Source: Nitrospirota bacterium (lineage in GTDB: Bacteria; JACPQY01). From it: 64,000 bases of DNA. Position numbers and translations under genes: made by a program. Shown one piece after another: positions 25,061 to 37,900 of the stretch; the stretch's first letter is position 1; each line of letters opens with the position of its first letter. Below the pieces are notes generated by a model. That model was not told the origin of the DNA. It searched no databases and worked only from the letters and a program-made list of their open reading frames with translations. The DNA is taken from the NCBI GenBank assembly GCA_016180645.1, contig JACPAV010000019.1:118481-182480 (forward strand), written 5' to 3'.

Positions 25061-25928
25061 ATCCAGACCCGCCCGCGGCCTCGGCCGGGGCTTGGGCGCC
25101 CTCATCTCCGAGACCGACACCGAGGCTGGAGTCCGGCCTTCGCCGTCCGCATCGCCCCCTGCTTCCCCGGAGAGCGGCGTTTTCGCATGCCCCATCGGGC
25201 GAATCCGGCTCAACCCGCTCCAGCCCCGCGAGACCTTCGACCGCACGGCCCTCGGCGAGCTCACGCAAAGCATCAAAGACAAAGGCGTCCTCCAGCCTGT
25301 GCTTCTTCGGGCGAAGGACGACGGCTATCAGCTCATCGCGGGCGAGCGAAGGTACCGCGCCTCCGTCGAGGCCGGGCTCACGCACATCCCCGCGGTGGTG
25401 AAGGATGTGAGCGACCGTGAATCGCTCGAACTCGCCCTCATCGAGAATCTTCAGCGCGTCGACCTCAACCCCATCGAGGAAGCCCAAGGCTACCAGACCC
25501 TCATGGACGATTTCAGCCTCACGCAGGAAGACGTGGCCGGGCGGGTCGGGAAGGATCGCACGACGGTGGCGAACATGCTTCGACTGCTCAGGCTCCCCAT
25601 CGAGATTCAGCAGGATCTCCGATCCGGCGCCCTGCAGGTGGGCCACGCGAAAGCCCTTCTCTCTCTTTCCTCAGCCGAAGATATGCTGCGGCTTCGTGAC
25701 CGGATCCTGCAAGGCCGCGCCTCCGTTCGCCAGGCGGAACGTCTTGCGCGAAAGAAGAAACCGGCCGCGGCCGAGGGCGACCCGAACCTCAAGCAACTCG
25801 AAACCGATTTGCGGAACCACTTCGGAACGAAGGTGCGCATCGAAGACCGGAATCAGAAAGGTACCGTCGTCATCGAATATTACAGTTGGAATAATCTGCA
25901 CAATATAGTAAAGAAGATACTCGCTTAG
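25044..25928 (+). CDS. parB: Chromosome-partitioning protein ParB/Spo0J
   Basis: 294 aa CTPase-type DNA clamp. N-terminal ARGLGRGLGALI, then the ParB core with IRLNPLQPRETFD near residue 60, the nucleotide-binding GERRYRASVEAGL near 100, ENLQRVDLNPIEEAQGYQ near 135, a helix-turn-helix (LTQEDVAGRVGKDRTTVANMLRLL) and a C-terminal dimerisation domain (GTVVIEYYSWNNLHNIVKKIL). The ATG at 25044 is preferred; a GTG at 25026 would add six residues. Confidence 0.95.
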   Translation: MKDESKSRPARGLGRGLGALISETDTEAGVRPSPSASPPASPESGVFACPIGRIRLNPLQPRETFDRTALGELTQSIKDKGVLQPVLLRAKDDGYQLIAGERRYRASVEAGLTHIPAVVKDVSDRESLELALIENLQRVDLNPIEEAQGYQTLMDDFSLTQEDVAGRVGKDRTTVANMLRLLRLPIEIQQDLRSGALQVGHAKALLSLSSAEDMLRLRDRILQGRASVRQAERLARKKKPAAAEGDPNLKQLETDLRNHFGTKVRIEDRNQKGTVVIEYYSWNNLHNIVKKILA

Positions 25929-25970
25929 CGCCCGGGACCGGATGCGGAACCGGGGAAGGAGGTAGCGTCC

Positions 25971-26393
25971 ATGTTTGCAAAAAAAGAGCCCACCAAACCC
26001 GCTACGGCGGATGAGTTCAACGCCCTGCTCGGCCGGGGCAGCGAGTTCGAAGGCAAGCTGGCCTTCTCCGGGACGGTCCGTCTCGATGGAAAGTTCACCG
26101 GCCAGGTCTTCAGCGAGGGGTTTCTGATCATCGGTGAGGAAGCCGTGGTCAAAGGCGATATCCGCGTCGATACCGCCATCGTCAGCGGCCAGGTGGAGGG
26201 AAATATCACCGCCCGAAGCCGCGTGGAGCTTCGCGGACCCGCCCGGCTCAGCGGCGACGTGGCGACGCCGGTCTTCGTCGTCGAAGAAGGCGTCACGTTC
26301 GACGGCCACTGCCAGATGACCGGAGGCAAGGCCAAAAAACACATGACGCTCATCGAAGGCCAGTCCCAGGAGAAGCTCACCGAAGCGAAGTAG
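25971..26393 (+). CDS. Bactofilin (polymer-forming cytoskeletal protein)
   Basis: 140 aa. Repeating short beta segments (LAFSGTVRLDGKFTGQVF, LIIGEEAVVKGDI, GQVEGNI, VELRGPARLSGDV) form the right-handed beta-helix of DUF583. The N-terminus is short and charged, the C-terminus hydrophilic, as in other bactofilins. A strong GGAAGGAGGT precedes the ATG by about 7 nt. Next to parAB it may position the segregation machinery, as reported for Myxococcus bactofilins that organise ParAB; that role here is inference. Confidence 0.92.
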   Translation: MFAKKEPTKPATADEFNALLGRGSEFEGKLAFSGTVRLDGKFTGQVFSEGFLIIGEEAVVKGDIRVDTAIVSGQVEGNITARSRVELRGPARLSGDVATPVFVVEEGVTFDGHCQMTGGKAKKHMTLIEGQSQEKLTEAK

Positions 26394-26402
26394 CAACAGA
26401 CT

Positions 26403-26837
26403 GTGCTCGATCTCAACCTCCATCTCTTTCTGACGCAGTCCCTTCCGGCAGCCGTTCTCTTTCTGCTGCTCATGTTCCTCCTGCGCCGGTTGCTCTTCAC
26501 CCCCGCGCTCCACGCCTTGCACAAGCAGGACGACGCCCTTTCCACCCTTCGTCGCCAGGCGGAGGAGTCGCGACAAACCGCTCTTCGCCTTCAGGAGGAA
26601 ATGCAGGGCGCATGGAGCCGCGCGAAAGCCGAAGCCTCTCAAGCCCGCGAGAAGCGACTCATCGAGGCGGGCACCCAAGCGGAAGCTGTCATCGAAACCG
26701 CCAAGGAGCAGGTGAAAGCGATCACCGTCGAGGCCCACGATCGAGCCGAGCGCGAGTCGGCCGGCATCCGATCCTCGCTCATGCCCCAGGTGGACTCTTG
26801 GGTGGGTCGCGTCATCGAACGGCTCCTCAATCCCTAG
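26403..26837 (+). CDS. atpF': ATP synthase F0 subunit b'
   Basis: 144 aa. One TM helix at the N-terminus (LPAAVLFLLLMFLLRRLLFTP) followed by a long amphipathic Ala/Glu/Arg/Lys helix, the form of peripheral-stalk subunits. It starts with GTG at 26403; a second b-type gene follows, so the pair forms a heterodimeric stalk. No Shine-Dalgarno sequence is obvious; it begins 9 nt after the bactofilin stop and may depend on coupled translation. Confidence 0.82.
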   Translation: MLDLNLHLFLTQSLPAAVLFLLLMFLLRRLLFTPALHALHKQDDALSTLRRQAEESRQTALRLQEEMQGAWSRAKAEASQAREKRLIEAGTQAEAVIETAKEQVKAITVEAHDRAERESAGIRSSLMPQVDSWVGRVIERLLNP

Positions 26838-26842
26838 CGCCC

Positions 26843-27355
26843 ATGGAGCACGAATCCAGCTCGTTCGCCCCGTTCATCTTTCACGCGGTCAATCTCATCA
26901 TCCTCGTGGGGCTGTTTGTCTACTTCTATCTCAAGAAGGGCCGCGTCGCGGTGGCCGACGCGATCGCCAAAGCCGAGGCGGAAATGCTCCAGGCCGAGGA
27001 GGAGCTCCGCAAGGCCCGCGCGGAACTTGAGATCCACCAGAAAGAACACTCGGCCCTGCCGGCACGAACGGCGGATCTGCACAAGTCCTCCCGGGAGGCC
27101 GCTGAGCGCGAAGCCGCCCGAGTCCTCGAATCCGGCCGCGTCACCGCCGACTACCTCGTGGCCGAAGCGCGGCAGCACGGCGAATACCTTTCGCAACAGG
27201 CCGTCGACCAAGTCTTCCGAGAGGTGGCGGATGCGCTCGTCGAAGGAACCCGCAAGCGCCTCGGACCCGCGCTCACGCCGGAAGCCCAATCGCGCTTGGA
27301 CGGATTCTTCCTCCGGCAACTTCCCAAACAGGCGGGACAGGCATGGACTTTGTAG
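26843..27355 (+). CDS. atpF: ATP synthase F0 subunit b
   Basis: 170 aa. N-terminal TM (FAPFIFHAVNLIILVGLFVYFYL) with the typical xFxxNLxILxxxL pattern, then a long charged coiled coil (AIAKAEAEMLQAEEELRKARAEL) and a C-terminal part contacting the delta subunit. The ATG at 26843 is used, as the longer frame overlaps atpF'. Its end overlaps atpH by 13 nt. Confidence 0.9.
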   Translation: MEHESSSFAPFIFHAVNLIILVGLFVYFYLKKGRVAVADAIAKAEAEMLQAEEELRKARAELEIHQKEHSALPARTADLHKSSREAAEREAARVLESGRVTADYLVAEARQHGEYLSQQAVDQVFREVADALVEGTRKRLGPALTPEAQSRLDGFFLRQLPKQAGQAWTL

Positions 27356-27897
27356 CCGCCACCCGCTACGCGCGCGCGATTTTTCAGGCCGCAGAACGGG
27401 CGGGCCGGCTGGACCGCGTTGCGGAAGACTTCGACCGCCTTCAGGCCCATCTGGACCAGGATTCCCGCACCCAGTTCCTGCTCGTCTCTCCCATGATCCA
27501 GTCCAAGGCCAAGGAGAAGATCACCGATCTCCTCGGGGAGAAGCTCGGACTTGACTCCACCTCCGTTCGAAGTTTGAAGGTGGTGGCCGGCCACGGGCGC
27601 GCCGCGCTGCTGCCGCTCATCCTTTCCAAGTTCCGGAAAATGCGCGACCAACACGACAACCGCGTGAGGGTCGATGCGGCCTTCGCCCATGAACCCACCC
27701 CGGAGTCCGTGAAAAGTCTGTCCGCGGCGCTCGAGGGCGTTCTCAAGAAACACGTCGTTTGCGAGACCCGCGTGGATCCCGACCTTCTCGGCGGGATCCG
27801 GCTCAAGATAGAAGACACGATCATCGACGGCAGTCTGCGGTACCAACTGTCCCGTCTGCGGCAGGAGGTGGAATCGCGCCGGCTTCCCGCCGGATAG
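27343..27897 (+). CDS. atpH: ATP synthase F1 subunit delta
   Basis: 184 aa. OSCP/delta family: [21 protein letters not shown] at the N-terminus, and the C-terminal [19 protein letters not shown] and [30 protein letters not shown], whose [20 protein letters not shown] pattern is the family signature. Links the peripheral stalk to the alpha3beta3 head. Confidence 0.93.
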   Translation: MDFVAATRYARAIFQAAERAGRLDRVAEDFDRLQAHLDQDSRTQFLLVSPMIQSKAKEKITDLLGEKLGLDSTSVRSLKVVAGHGRAALLPLILSKFRKMRDQHDNRVRVDAAFAHEPTPESVKSLSAALEGVLKKHVVCETRVDPDLLGGIRLKIEDTIIDGSLRYQLSRLRQEVESRRLPAG

Positions 27898-27938
27898 CCC
27901 CACCCGCACCGCGCCTCAATACCGCTCGGAGGATTCTC

Positions 27939-29447
27939 ATGGAAATCAAAGCAACGGAGATCAGTCGGATTCTGAAGGAACAGATCGAAGGGTTCGCCCC
28001 GGAAATCGATCTGGCCGAAACGGGCACGATTCTGACCGTGGGTGACGGCATCGCCAAGATCTACGGCCTCCAGAAAGCGATGGCGGGCGAACTCCTCCAG
28101 TTCCCTCACGGGCTCATGGGACTCGTGCTCAACCTGGAAGAAGACACCGTTAGCGCCGCCGTCTTCGGTGAAGTGACCCATCTGAAGGAGAACGATCTCG
28201 TCCGCCGGACCGGTCAAATCGCCTCCGTACCCGTGGGCGATCAATTATTGGGGCGCGTGGTGGATCCGCTCGGGCAGCCGCTGGACGGAGGCCCGGCCAT
28301 CTCCACTAAGGAAATTCGGCGCATCGAGCTGAAGGCGCCGGGCATTGTTCAGCGCCAGGGGGTCAAGGAGCCGCTCCAGACGGGGATCAAAGCCATCGAC
28401 GCCATGATCCCCATTGGTCGCGGCCAGCGCGAACTGGTCATCGGCGATCGGCAGACGGGGAAGACCGCGCTTCTCGTCGACACGATCGTCAACCAGAAAA
28501 ACGAGGACGTAAAGTGCATCTACGTGGCCATCGGTCAGAAACGGTCCACCGTCGCCCAACTGGTGGACAAGCTGAAAAAGTTCGGCGCCATGTCCTACAC
28601 CACGATTGTCTCCGCGACCGCCAGTGATCCGGCGCCGCTCCAGTTCCTGTCGCCTTACTCCGGCTGCGCGATGGGAGAGTATTACCGCGATTCCGGTCGC
28701 CACGCCCTGTGCATCTACGACGACCTGTCGAAGCACGCCGTGGCATATCGCCAGTTGTCGCTTCTCGTCCGCCGGCCGCCCGGACGCGAGGCCTTCCCCG
28801 GCGATGTGTTCTATCTCCATTCACGGCTCCTCGAGCGTGCCGCAAAGCTCAGCCAGGCGAAAGGCGGAGGATCCTTGACCGCCCTCCCCGTCATCGAGAC
28901 GCAGGCCGGCGACGTCGCCGCCTACATTCCCACAAACGTCATTTCGATCACCGACGGTCAGATCTATCTGGAGCCGGACCTCTTCTATGCGGGCGTCCGC
29001 CCCGCCGTAAACGTCGGCATCTCCGTCTCCCGCGTCGGCGGTAGCGCCCAGAACAAGGCCATGCGAAAAGTGGCCGGCGGTCTCCGGCTCGAACTCGCCC
29101 AGTACCGCTCGCTCGAAGCCTTCGCTCAATTCGGCTCGGACCTCGACAAGGCCACGATGGCGACGCTGAATCGGGGGCGTCGGCTGGTGGAAATCCTGAA
29201 GCAAGGCCAATACGAACCCCTCTCGGTCGAGCGCCAGATCCTGATCCTCTATGCCGGAACCAAGGGCTTTTCCGACAACGTTCCCGTGGACCAGGTCGCG
29301 AGATACGAAAGAGAGCTCTACAGCTACGTGGAAACGAAGCATCCCGATGTGCTGCCCGAGATCAAGCAGAAGAGGGATCTGGACGAAAGCCTGAGCAAGA
29401 AACTCGACGCCGCGCTCGGCGAATTCACGAAATCCTTCCTGGCGTAG
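27939..29447 (+). CDS. atpA: ATP synthase F1 subunit alpha
   Basis: 502 aa, normal family length. The N-terminus [19 protein letters not shown] is typical; Walker [16 protein letters not shown] near residue 170, [24 protein letters not shown] region near 265, the [22 protein letters not shown] segment near 283 and [17 protein letters not shown] near 360 are intact. GGAGGA stands 6 nt upstream of the ATG. Regulatory, non-catalytic nucleotide-binding subunit of the F1 head. Confidence 0.97.
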   Translation: MEIKATEISRILKEQIEGFAPEIDLAETGTILTVGDGIAKIYGLQKAMAGELLQFPHGLMGLVLNLEEDTVSAAVFGEVTHLKENDLVRRTGQIASVPVGDQLLGRVVDPLGQPLDGGPAISTKEIRRIELKAPGIVQRQGVKEPLQTGIKAIDAMIPIGRGQRELVIGDRQTGKTALLVDTIVNQKNEDVKCIYVAIGQKRSTVAQLVDKLKKFGAMSYTTIVSATASDPAPLQFLSPYSGCAMGEYYRDSGRHALCIYDDLSKHAVAYRQLSLLVRRPPGREAFPGDVFYLHSRLLERAAKLSQAKGGGSLTALPVIETQAGDVAAYIPTNVISITDGQIYLEPDLFYAGVRPAVNVGISVSRVGGSAQNKAMRKVAGGLRLELAQYRSLEAFAQFGSDLDKATMATLNRGRRLVEILKQGQYEPLSVERQILILYAGTKGFSDNVPVDQVARYERELYSYVETKHPDVLPEIKQKRDLDESLSKKLDAALGEFTKSFLA

Positions 29448-29456
29448 CGGAGGAAC

Positions 29457-31791
<2,335 letters not shown>

Positions 31792-31889
31792 CCCGACACG
31801 ATTCACGTTTATCCCGGTACCGGAACCTGCTCGCCACGGGCACCAACCCCGGCCCGTTCCCGGCGAATTCAGCGCGAGCAACCCCGCGG

Positions 31890-34016
31890 CTACTTGCCGG
31901 GGCGATCAGACCATTCGAGTCCGGCCCAGATGAGGCGGCCGGGAAGTGAGGTCGTATCCACTCTCCCCGGACGCGTGGCGATGTACTGAATTCCGTCATT
32001 GAAGAGATTCTTGGCTCCCACGCGGAGGCTTAGCCGGTCCGCCAGAAAAGCGCGAGCGAGGCTCACGTCGAATGTGCTGTATCCGTCTCCCAGCCCCCGC
32101 TTCGCAATCTGATTGAAGCGAAGGCCCAGCGTCGTCTTCCGGATGGGGGTCAGCCACGCTGCAACATCGTACATCCAGGGCGGAGCGATCTCGCCCTCGC
32201 TTGCGAGCCGGGAGTCCTTCACACCGGCCCAAGCACCGTTCACCGTCGCTTTGAGCCACCACAGGATCTGCTGGCTCCATTCCACCTCGGCGCCCAGGGA
32301 CCGCGCCCAGGCGCTGTTTTCGAATCCGGGAGATGTGGGCGACGGCACTCGGTAGACCATGTCCCGGATGCGGGAGTAGAAACCGGTGGCGCGGCCCACC
32401 ATGTTGGGCCGCCGGAAGACGTACGCCAACTCCCCCGTGCCCACGACTTCGAAATCGAGCGGATCGGCGGGGTTCTGTTCCGCCAACTCGAAGAAGGTCG
32501 GCGCCCGATAGCCCTCGCTGTACTGGCTTTTCAGGATATGATGTTCAGTCAGCCTCCAGACGAGGCTCAAACGGGGAGTGAGCCGCCAGTCCACATCGGA
32601 GAAATGATCGAAGCGGAGGCCGGGGGTCAGCGCCCATCGTTCACCGAGAGTGATGGAATCCTGAACGAAGAGCGATTCGACAAACCGCCTTTCATCTTTG
32701 ACGAGCACGTCCGGCGGGGGCGTGGGAACCTGATTGGCCGCCGGGTCGCCGCCGCTCCCCGGCGGTCCCGCTTCTCCACCCGCCCCGCCCTCGGCCCCCC
32801 CACCTTGCCTCCTCGGCGCGGGCGGCCCGGATCCGCCGGGGCCGGTCTCCGGTCCTCCCGCCGGCTGAGCCGTGGCCCCGCCGGCGGCTCCGGCCGCGGC
32901 CGGCAGCGGCGGCCGGCGGTGGTTCGCTTCCCCAATGAGCGCCGTGGTGTGTTCGAATCCTGCGACGAGGGCGTGTCGGTGGGACGGTTCCCACCGCGCG
33001 TCGATCCCCGCGCGGAGGAGATTTCCGGCGAAATCGTCGCCGCCGCCGGCCATCGTGTTGCGGAGGAATCCTCCGCGGACGTTGACGTGAAAATCGGACG
33101 ACACCTCCCGCGCATAGGACAGTTCAATGGAGCCGTCCGTCTCCGCCACCTCATCGGGAAGCGACTGCCCTTCGCCCCGGGCTTCCGGGGTGATGGCCTC
33201 GCGGAAAAGCTGTCCGGTGAGTGACCCTCCGCGCCAACCGAGCCCGAACACCCCCGTGGCCGCCTGCTCGTCCCCCTTGACGCCGTCCAGGAACGATGCC
33301 GACCGACCGCCGGTGCCCGACACATTGGCAAACATCCTGATCGGCTCCTCACCGCCGGAGGACCACGCCGCCCGCCCCCCGCCCACGGCCCGCCGCTCGG
33401 TCTCCCCGCGAGTGAACAGTCCGAAGTCGTCTTTTTTCGTGACAATGTTGATCAGGCCCATGAAGGCGAAATCGCCATGGACCACCGAGCCCGGCCCTCG
33501 AATGAATTCGATGCGATCGACCTGCTCGATCGGCATGCCCAGAATGAACGGATTGATCCCCGCGCTCTCGCGGCTGAGCGGCACGGAATCCACCAGGATC
33601 TTGATGTTCCCGGCGTTGAACGGAAAATAGAGCCCGCGCACGATCACCGACGGCCGGGCGAGCGAATCCCGCACCGGCTGAACCCCGGGCACCCGCGACA
33701 ACGCCTCCCAAACATTGCGCGCACCCAATCCCTTGAGCTCGCCCGCGTCCAGCACCGTCACCACGCCCGGCACGAAGTCCGCGTTCATGCGGGTTCGTGT
33801 GGCAATCTCCGTCTCCTCTTCGATGAGGCTCAGCAGCTCCTCCATCTCCGGCTGATCTTCGCCCGCGGAGGCGGGGCTTGCCGCCGGGCCCGAATCCATC
33901 TCCCCGCCGTCCATCCTCTCGGCACCCCGGTCCCGCGCCGGCTCTCCGGCGGCATGCGCCTGCTCCACGGCCACCAACAGCATCACAACGATTCCCCATG
34001 CCCATCTTCCGATCAT
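31890..34016 (-). CDS. TonB-dependent outer-membrane receptor
   Basis: 708 aa. Signal peptide ends near QAHA-AGE (residue 23). A plug domain spans about 70-190: PGVVTVLDAGELKGLGARNVWEALSRVPGV-type text with VRGLYFPFNAGNIKILVDSVPL and VDRIEFIRGPGSVVHGD. The 22-strand barrel follows and ends in the family-style ILRAGLEWSDRPGK region, without a terminal aromatic residue. A Pro/Gly/Ala-rich insert (encoded around 32710-32930) lies in one presumed surface loop. It is the last gene of the four-gene module and overlaps the cyclase gene by 4 nt (ATGA). Ligand unknown; the context suggests a signal receptor rather than plain nutrient uptake. Confidence 0.88.
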   Translation of the reverse strand: MIGRWAWGIVVMLLVAVEQAHAAGEPARDRGAERMDGGEMDSGPAASPASAGEDQPEMEELLSLIEEETEIATRTRMNADFVPGVVTVLDAGELKGLGARNVWEALSRVPGVQPVRDSLARPSVIVRGLYFPFNAGNIKILVDSVPLSRESAGINPFILGMPIEQVDRIEFIRGPGSVVHGDFAFMGLINIVTKKDDFGLFTRGETERRAVGGGRAAWSSGGEEPIRMFANVSGTGGRSASFLDGVKGDEQAATGVFGLGWRGGSLTGQLFREAITPEARGEGQSLPDEVAETDGSIELSYAREVSSDFHVNVRGGFLRNTMAGGGDDFAGNLLRAGIDARWEPSHRHALVAGFEHTTALIGEANHRRPPLPAAAGAAGGATAQPAGGPETGPGGSGPPAPRRQGGGAEGGAGGEAGPPGSGGDPAANQVPTPPPDVLVKDERRFVESLFVQDSITLGERWALTPGLRFDHFSDVDWRLTPRLSLVWRLTEHHILKSQYSEGYRAPTFFELAEQNPADPLDFEVVGTGELAYVFRRPNMVGRATGFYSRIRDMVYRVPSPTSPGFENSAWARSLGAEVEWSQQILWWLKATVNGAWAGVKDSRLASEGEIAPPWMYDVAAWLTPIRKTTLGLRFNQIAKRGLGDGYSTFDVSLARAFLADRLSLRVGAKNLFNDGIQYIATRPGRVDTTSLPGRLIWAGLEWSDRPGK

Positions 34017-34981
34017 GCGGCCTCCTTCTGTACGCCCTGCACGATGTTTTCCTTCCGCCTCGTCACTCCATCCATATGAACAAACCGGTTCCGCCCTCCG
34101 GTCTTCGCCTCGTAGAGAAGCCGGTCGGCCGCCTCGAGGGCGGCGAGGGCCGATTCTCCCGACCCGGGCATCAGGGTGACCGCCCCGCCGCTGACCGTCA
34201 CGCGGTCGGCGCACTCGGATGCCGCATGTCGGAGATCGAGCGCCGCGATGGCATCGAGAACGTGGGCCAGGAGGATTCGCGTGGACCTCGCATCCGCCGC
34301 CGGCAGAACGAGGGCGAACTCCTCGCCGCCGTATCGGGCCAGGAGGTCCCCCGGCCGCCGCGCGAAGCCGGCCACGGCCCTGACCACGGATCGCAGGCAC
34401 TCATCGCCGCGGGCATGGCCGTACGTGTCGTTGTATTTCTTGAAGTAGTCCACATCGAGGATGCCCACGGAAAAGACGGAACTCTGGCGAACGGCCCTCG
34501 ACCATTCGGATTGAAGAGCCTCGTCGAAACGCCCGCGATTGGCAACCCCCGTGAGGGGATCGATCGACGCCATCCGCTCCAGAAGGTCCCGCGTCCCCTT
34601 CAGTTCGAGGTGGGTGCGAACGCGGGCGCGGACGACGGAGGGCCGGATGGGTTTGGTGATGTAGTCCACCCCGCCGAGGTCGAAACCCAGGGTTTCATCC
34701 TCATCGCCGTCGATGGCCGTCACGAAGATGACCGGGATGTGCCGGGTCCGATCGTCGGATTTGAGCCGGCGGCACACCTCGAATCCACCGAGATCGGGCA
34801 TCACCACATCGAGCAGGATCAGATCCACGCGATTGGCTGCCGCCAGGCTCATCGCCGTTTCGCCCGACGTGGCGAAATAGAGTTCGTATTCGTGCCCGAG
34901 GGACTCGGCCAGAATCTGGATGTTGGAGGGTTGGTCGTCCACGATGAGGACCCGGCGCCTGGCCAGACAATCGAGGCTCAC
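34013..34981 (-). CDS. Response regulator with diguanylate cyclase output (REC-GGDEF)
   Basis: 322 aa. REC domain (about residues 9-125) with phospho-acceptor D58 in LILLDVVMPDLGG and Lys in TKPI. The GGDEF domain (about 140-305) has an intact active site GGEEF at 218-222, so c-di-GMP synthesis from two GTP is expected, and an RPGD I-site five residues before it for product inhibition. It starts with GTG at 34981 overlapping the hybrid-kinase stop by 4 nt, and its own stop overlaps the TonB receptor start. Phosphotransfer from the HPt domain of the upstream kinase is the likely input. Confidence 0.93.
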   Translation of the reverse strand: MSLDCLARRRVLIVDDQPSNIQILAESLGHEYELYFATSGETAMSLAAANRVDLILLDVVMPDLGGFEVCRRLKSDDRTRHIPVIFVTAIDGDEDETLGFDLGGVDYITKPIRPSVVRARVRTHLELKGTRDLLERMASIDPLTGVANRGRFDEALQSEWSRAVRQSSVFSVGILDVDYFKKYNDTYGHARGDECLRSVVRAVAGFARRPGDLLARYGGEEFALVLPAADARSTRILLAHVLDAIAALDLRHAASECADRVTVSGGAVTLMPGSGESALAALEAADRLLYEAKTGGRNRFVHMDGVTRRKENIVQGVQKEAA

Positions 34982-37900
34982 GTCGCGCCCTCCGGCGTGA
35001 GGCCCAGCTCGCTTATGAGCGCTTCCAGATGGGCGGAGGCGGACTGAAAGTCAAGCCTGTCGATGGCCGCTCCCAGCCGGACCAGACTTTCGCTCGTGGT
35101 CCCTCCGAGCTCCCGCTGAATCTCCGCAAACTGTTCCAAAGCGCCGAGATGGTTTCTCCGGAGATGCTCCTTCATGAGGTCGATCAGGGGAAGGATCCGG
35201 ACGGTTCCGCCGTTCGAGCCGTTGGGACCGGGCGGGCGGGACGGCGCCTCGGGAATCCGCTTGATGACGGCCGCGGACGATTCGACCTCGGCCAGGGCCG
35301 ATTCCAAGCCGTCCAACGAGACCTCCCCCGAGGCGGGGTCTCGCAAGTGCCGTTCCGCTTCGGCGGCGGCCGCCGCCACGCGGTGGGCTCCGAGCGTCGC
35401 CGCCGAGCCTTTGAGCGTGTGCAGGAGGGCCATGGCACCCGCACGATCGCCCGACCCCAGCAGGCCCAGAAGTCGATCCACCGCCTTCCGGTTCTCGAGA
35501 ACGAATTCCGGAATCAGCCGCCGGTAAAGCGAGACGTTACCGCTCACCCTTCGCAAGCCGTCCTCCATTTTGAGGCCGGGGAGCTCCGGTGGGAGCGGCC
35601 CCGTGGAGAGGGGCGCCGGCGTGGACGTCCCGCCCGCGCGCACTTTCAGCCAGCGGGCCATGACTCCCACAAGGTTCTTTTCATCGATCGGTTTTGGGAG
35701 ATAGTCGCTCATCCCCGCCTTGAGGAACCGCTCGCGGTCGCCCATCATCGCGTGGGCCGTAAGGGCGATCACCGGGAGAGCCTCCAGCCGCGGCTGGAGG
35801 CGCATCCGACGCACGGTTTCCAAGCCGTCCATCTCCGGCATTTGAACATCCATCATCACGGCGTCGAACCGTCCTTTTTCGAGAGCGTCCAGCGCCTCGA
35901 AACCGTTGCGCGCCTCGGCCACCTCCAGGCCAAGCCCGCCCAGCATCTCCCGAGCGACTTCACGATTGATGGCATTGTCCTCCACGAGGAGAACCGATTG
36001 GCCGGGTACGAACTGAATCGTGGAAGGGGCGGGCGCCGCCGGCATGGCCTCGTCCGTCGGATGGAGAACTTTCATGATGGCGTCGTGCATGGAGGACGGA
36101 CTGATCGGTTTGTGGAGCACCACCTCGATGCCCGCCTGCCGCGCGAGGCGTTCCGCTTCGTCCCGATCGTAGGCGGTGACCAGGATCACGGGCAGCCGGG
36201 TCGGCGCCGTCAATCGGGCCAATTCGCGCGCGGTCTCGGTTCCGTCCAAGTCCGGCATTCGCCAATCGAGAACCGCCACGCGGAAGGGCGCTCCCTGCTG
36301 GAGGGCGCGTTTCGTCTCTTCCACAGCCTCGGGACCCGACGACACGATGGTGGCCCGGCACAAGAGGGAGCGAAGCATTTCGCCCATGACCGCGCGCGCG
36401 TTCGCATTGTCGTCGGCCACCAGAACGGGCAGGTTCCGGAACTCATCCGCCAGACGGCGGGGACCCACGGGGCCGCGGGGGAGGTCGAACGTCGCCGTGA
36501 AACTGAAGGTGCTCCCCTTCCCCGGCTCGCTCTCGACGTGCATCTCGCCTCCCATCATGGAGACGAGGCGGCGACTGATGGCCAGCCCGAGGCCGAGGCC
36601 GCCGAACCGGCGCGTCATGGACGTATCGGCCTGCGTGAACGGCTCGAACATGGCCTTCAGGAGCTCGGGGGCGATGCCGGGTCCCGTATCGCGGACGGAG
36701 AATTTCAGGATGGCATGATCACGGCGCAGTTCACCGCAATCGACCTTGACCACGATCTCCCCCTGCTCGGTGAACTTCAGGGCATTGCCCATCAGATTGA
36801 GGAGAACCTGTTTGAGCCGCACGGAATCGCCCCGGAGGCGGCGCGGGACGTCGGGGGCGGTGGAAAACAAGATCTCGAGATTCTTGTCTGCCGCCTTCAA
36901 TCCGATGACATCCGCCAACTCGGAAAGCAGGTCGTCGAAATCGAAATCGATCCGCTGGATTTCCAGGCGCGAGGCCTCGATCCGGGACAGGTCGAGGATG
37001 TCTTCGACCAATTCGATCAGCAGGTGGGCCGACGCCTGGGCCTTGGCCAGGTAGCCGCGCACCTTCGGCTGCGCCTCGCCGGCGCGCAGGGCAAGCGACG
37101 TGAAACCGACCACCCCGTTCAACGGCGTGCGGAGCTCGTGGCTCATGTTGGCCAGGAAAAGGCTCTTGGCGCGGTTGGCCGATTCCGCCTCATCCTTCGC
37201 GTGGCGCAGCTCCTCCTGCACGTGGCGCTGCGCGGTGACGTCGCGGGCGATGCCGTCGTATCCCGTCACTCTCTTGAGCTCGTTCCGGAGGGTCACTTCG
37301 GAGAATTCGATGTGATGCGGATGACCCCCTTCGTCGGCAAGGTCGACCTCGAAGGTGCGCTCCGGTGAGGAGGAGCCGTCCGCCGGAGCGACCGGCTTGC
37401 TCAGCAGCTCCCGATGGCGCGCGATGAAGTCATCGGGCGAAAATCCAAGGACACCGCGGACCGACTCGCTCGCGGACGTGAGGCGGCCCTTTTCGTCTTT
37501 GGTGTAGACAAACGTATTGCTCAGGCTGTTGACAAGGCGGTTGTACCGCTTCTCCTGCTGCCACAGTTCGCGTTCGGCCCGTTCCCGCTGTGCGCGCTGC
37601 CGGTCCAGCCGGCGGAAGGAAAGGAGGGAGAGGGTCGAGACCAGGAGGAGCAGCGCCAAGCCGCCTATCGAAACGCCCCACATGCTTCGGCGGACGTCCT
37701 GGGAAAGTCTCCGGTACGGCCGATCGTCAACCTGGACGTACGCCACTCCCAGGAGCTCGCTGCTGCCGGGGTTGTAGAGCGCGACCTCGACTCGAAATCC
37801 CGAGCCGCCGAGCGCCCCTCGGCGCAGGTCCAGGGTGCCCTCCACGGCCTTGACCACCTCATAATCCACCTGGAGTTCGACGCTCAGAAAAAAGGGCGTA

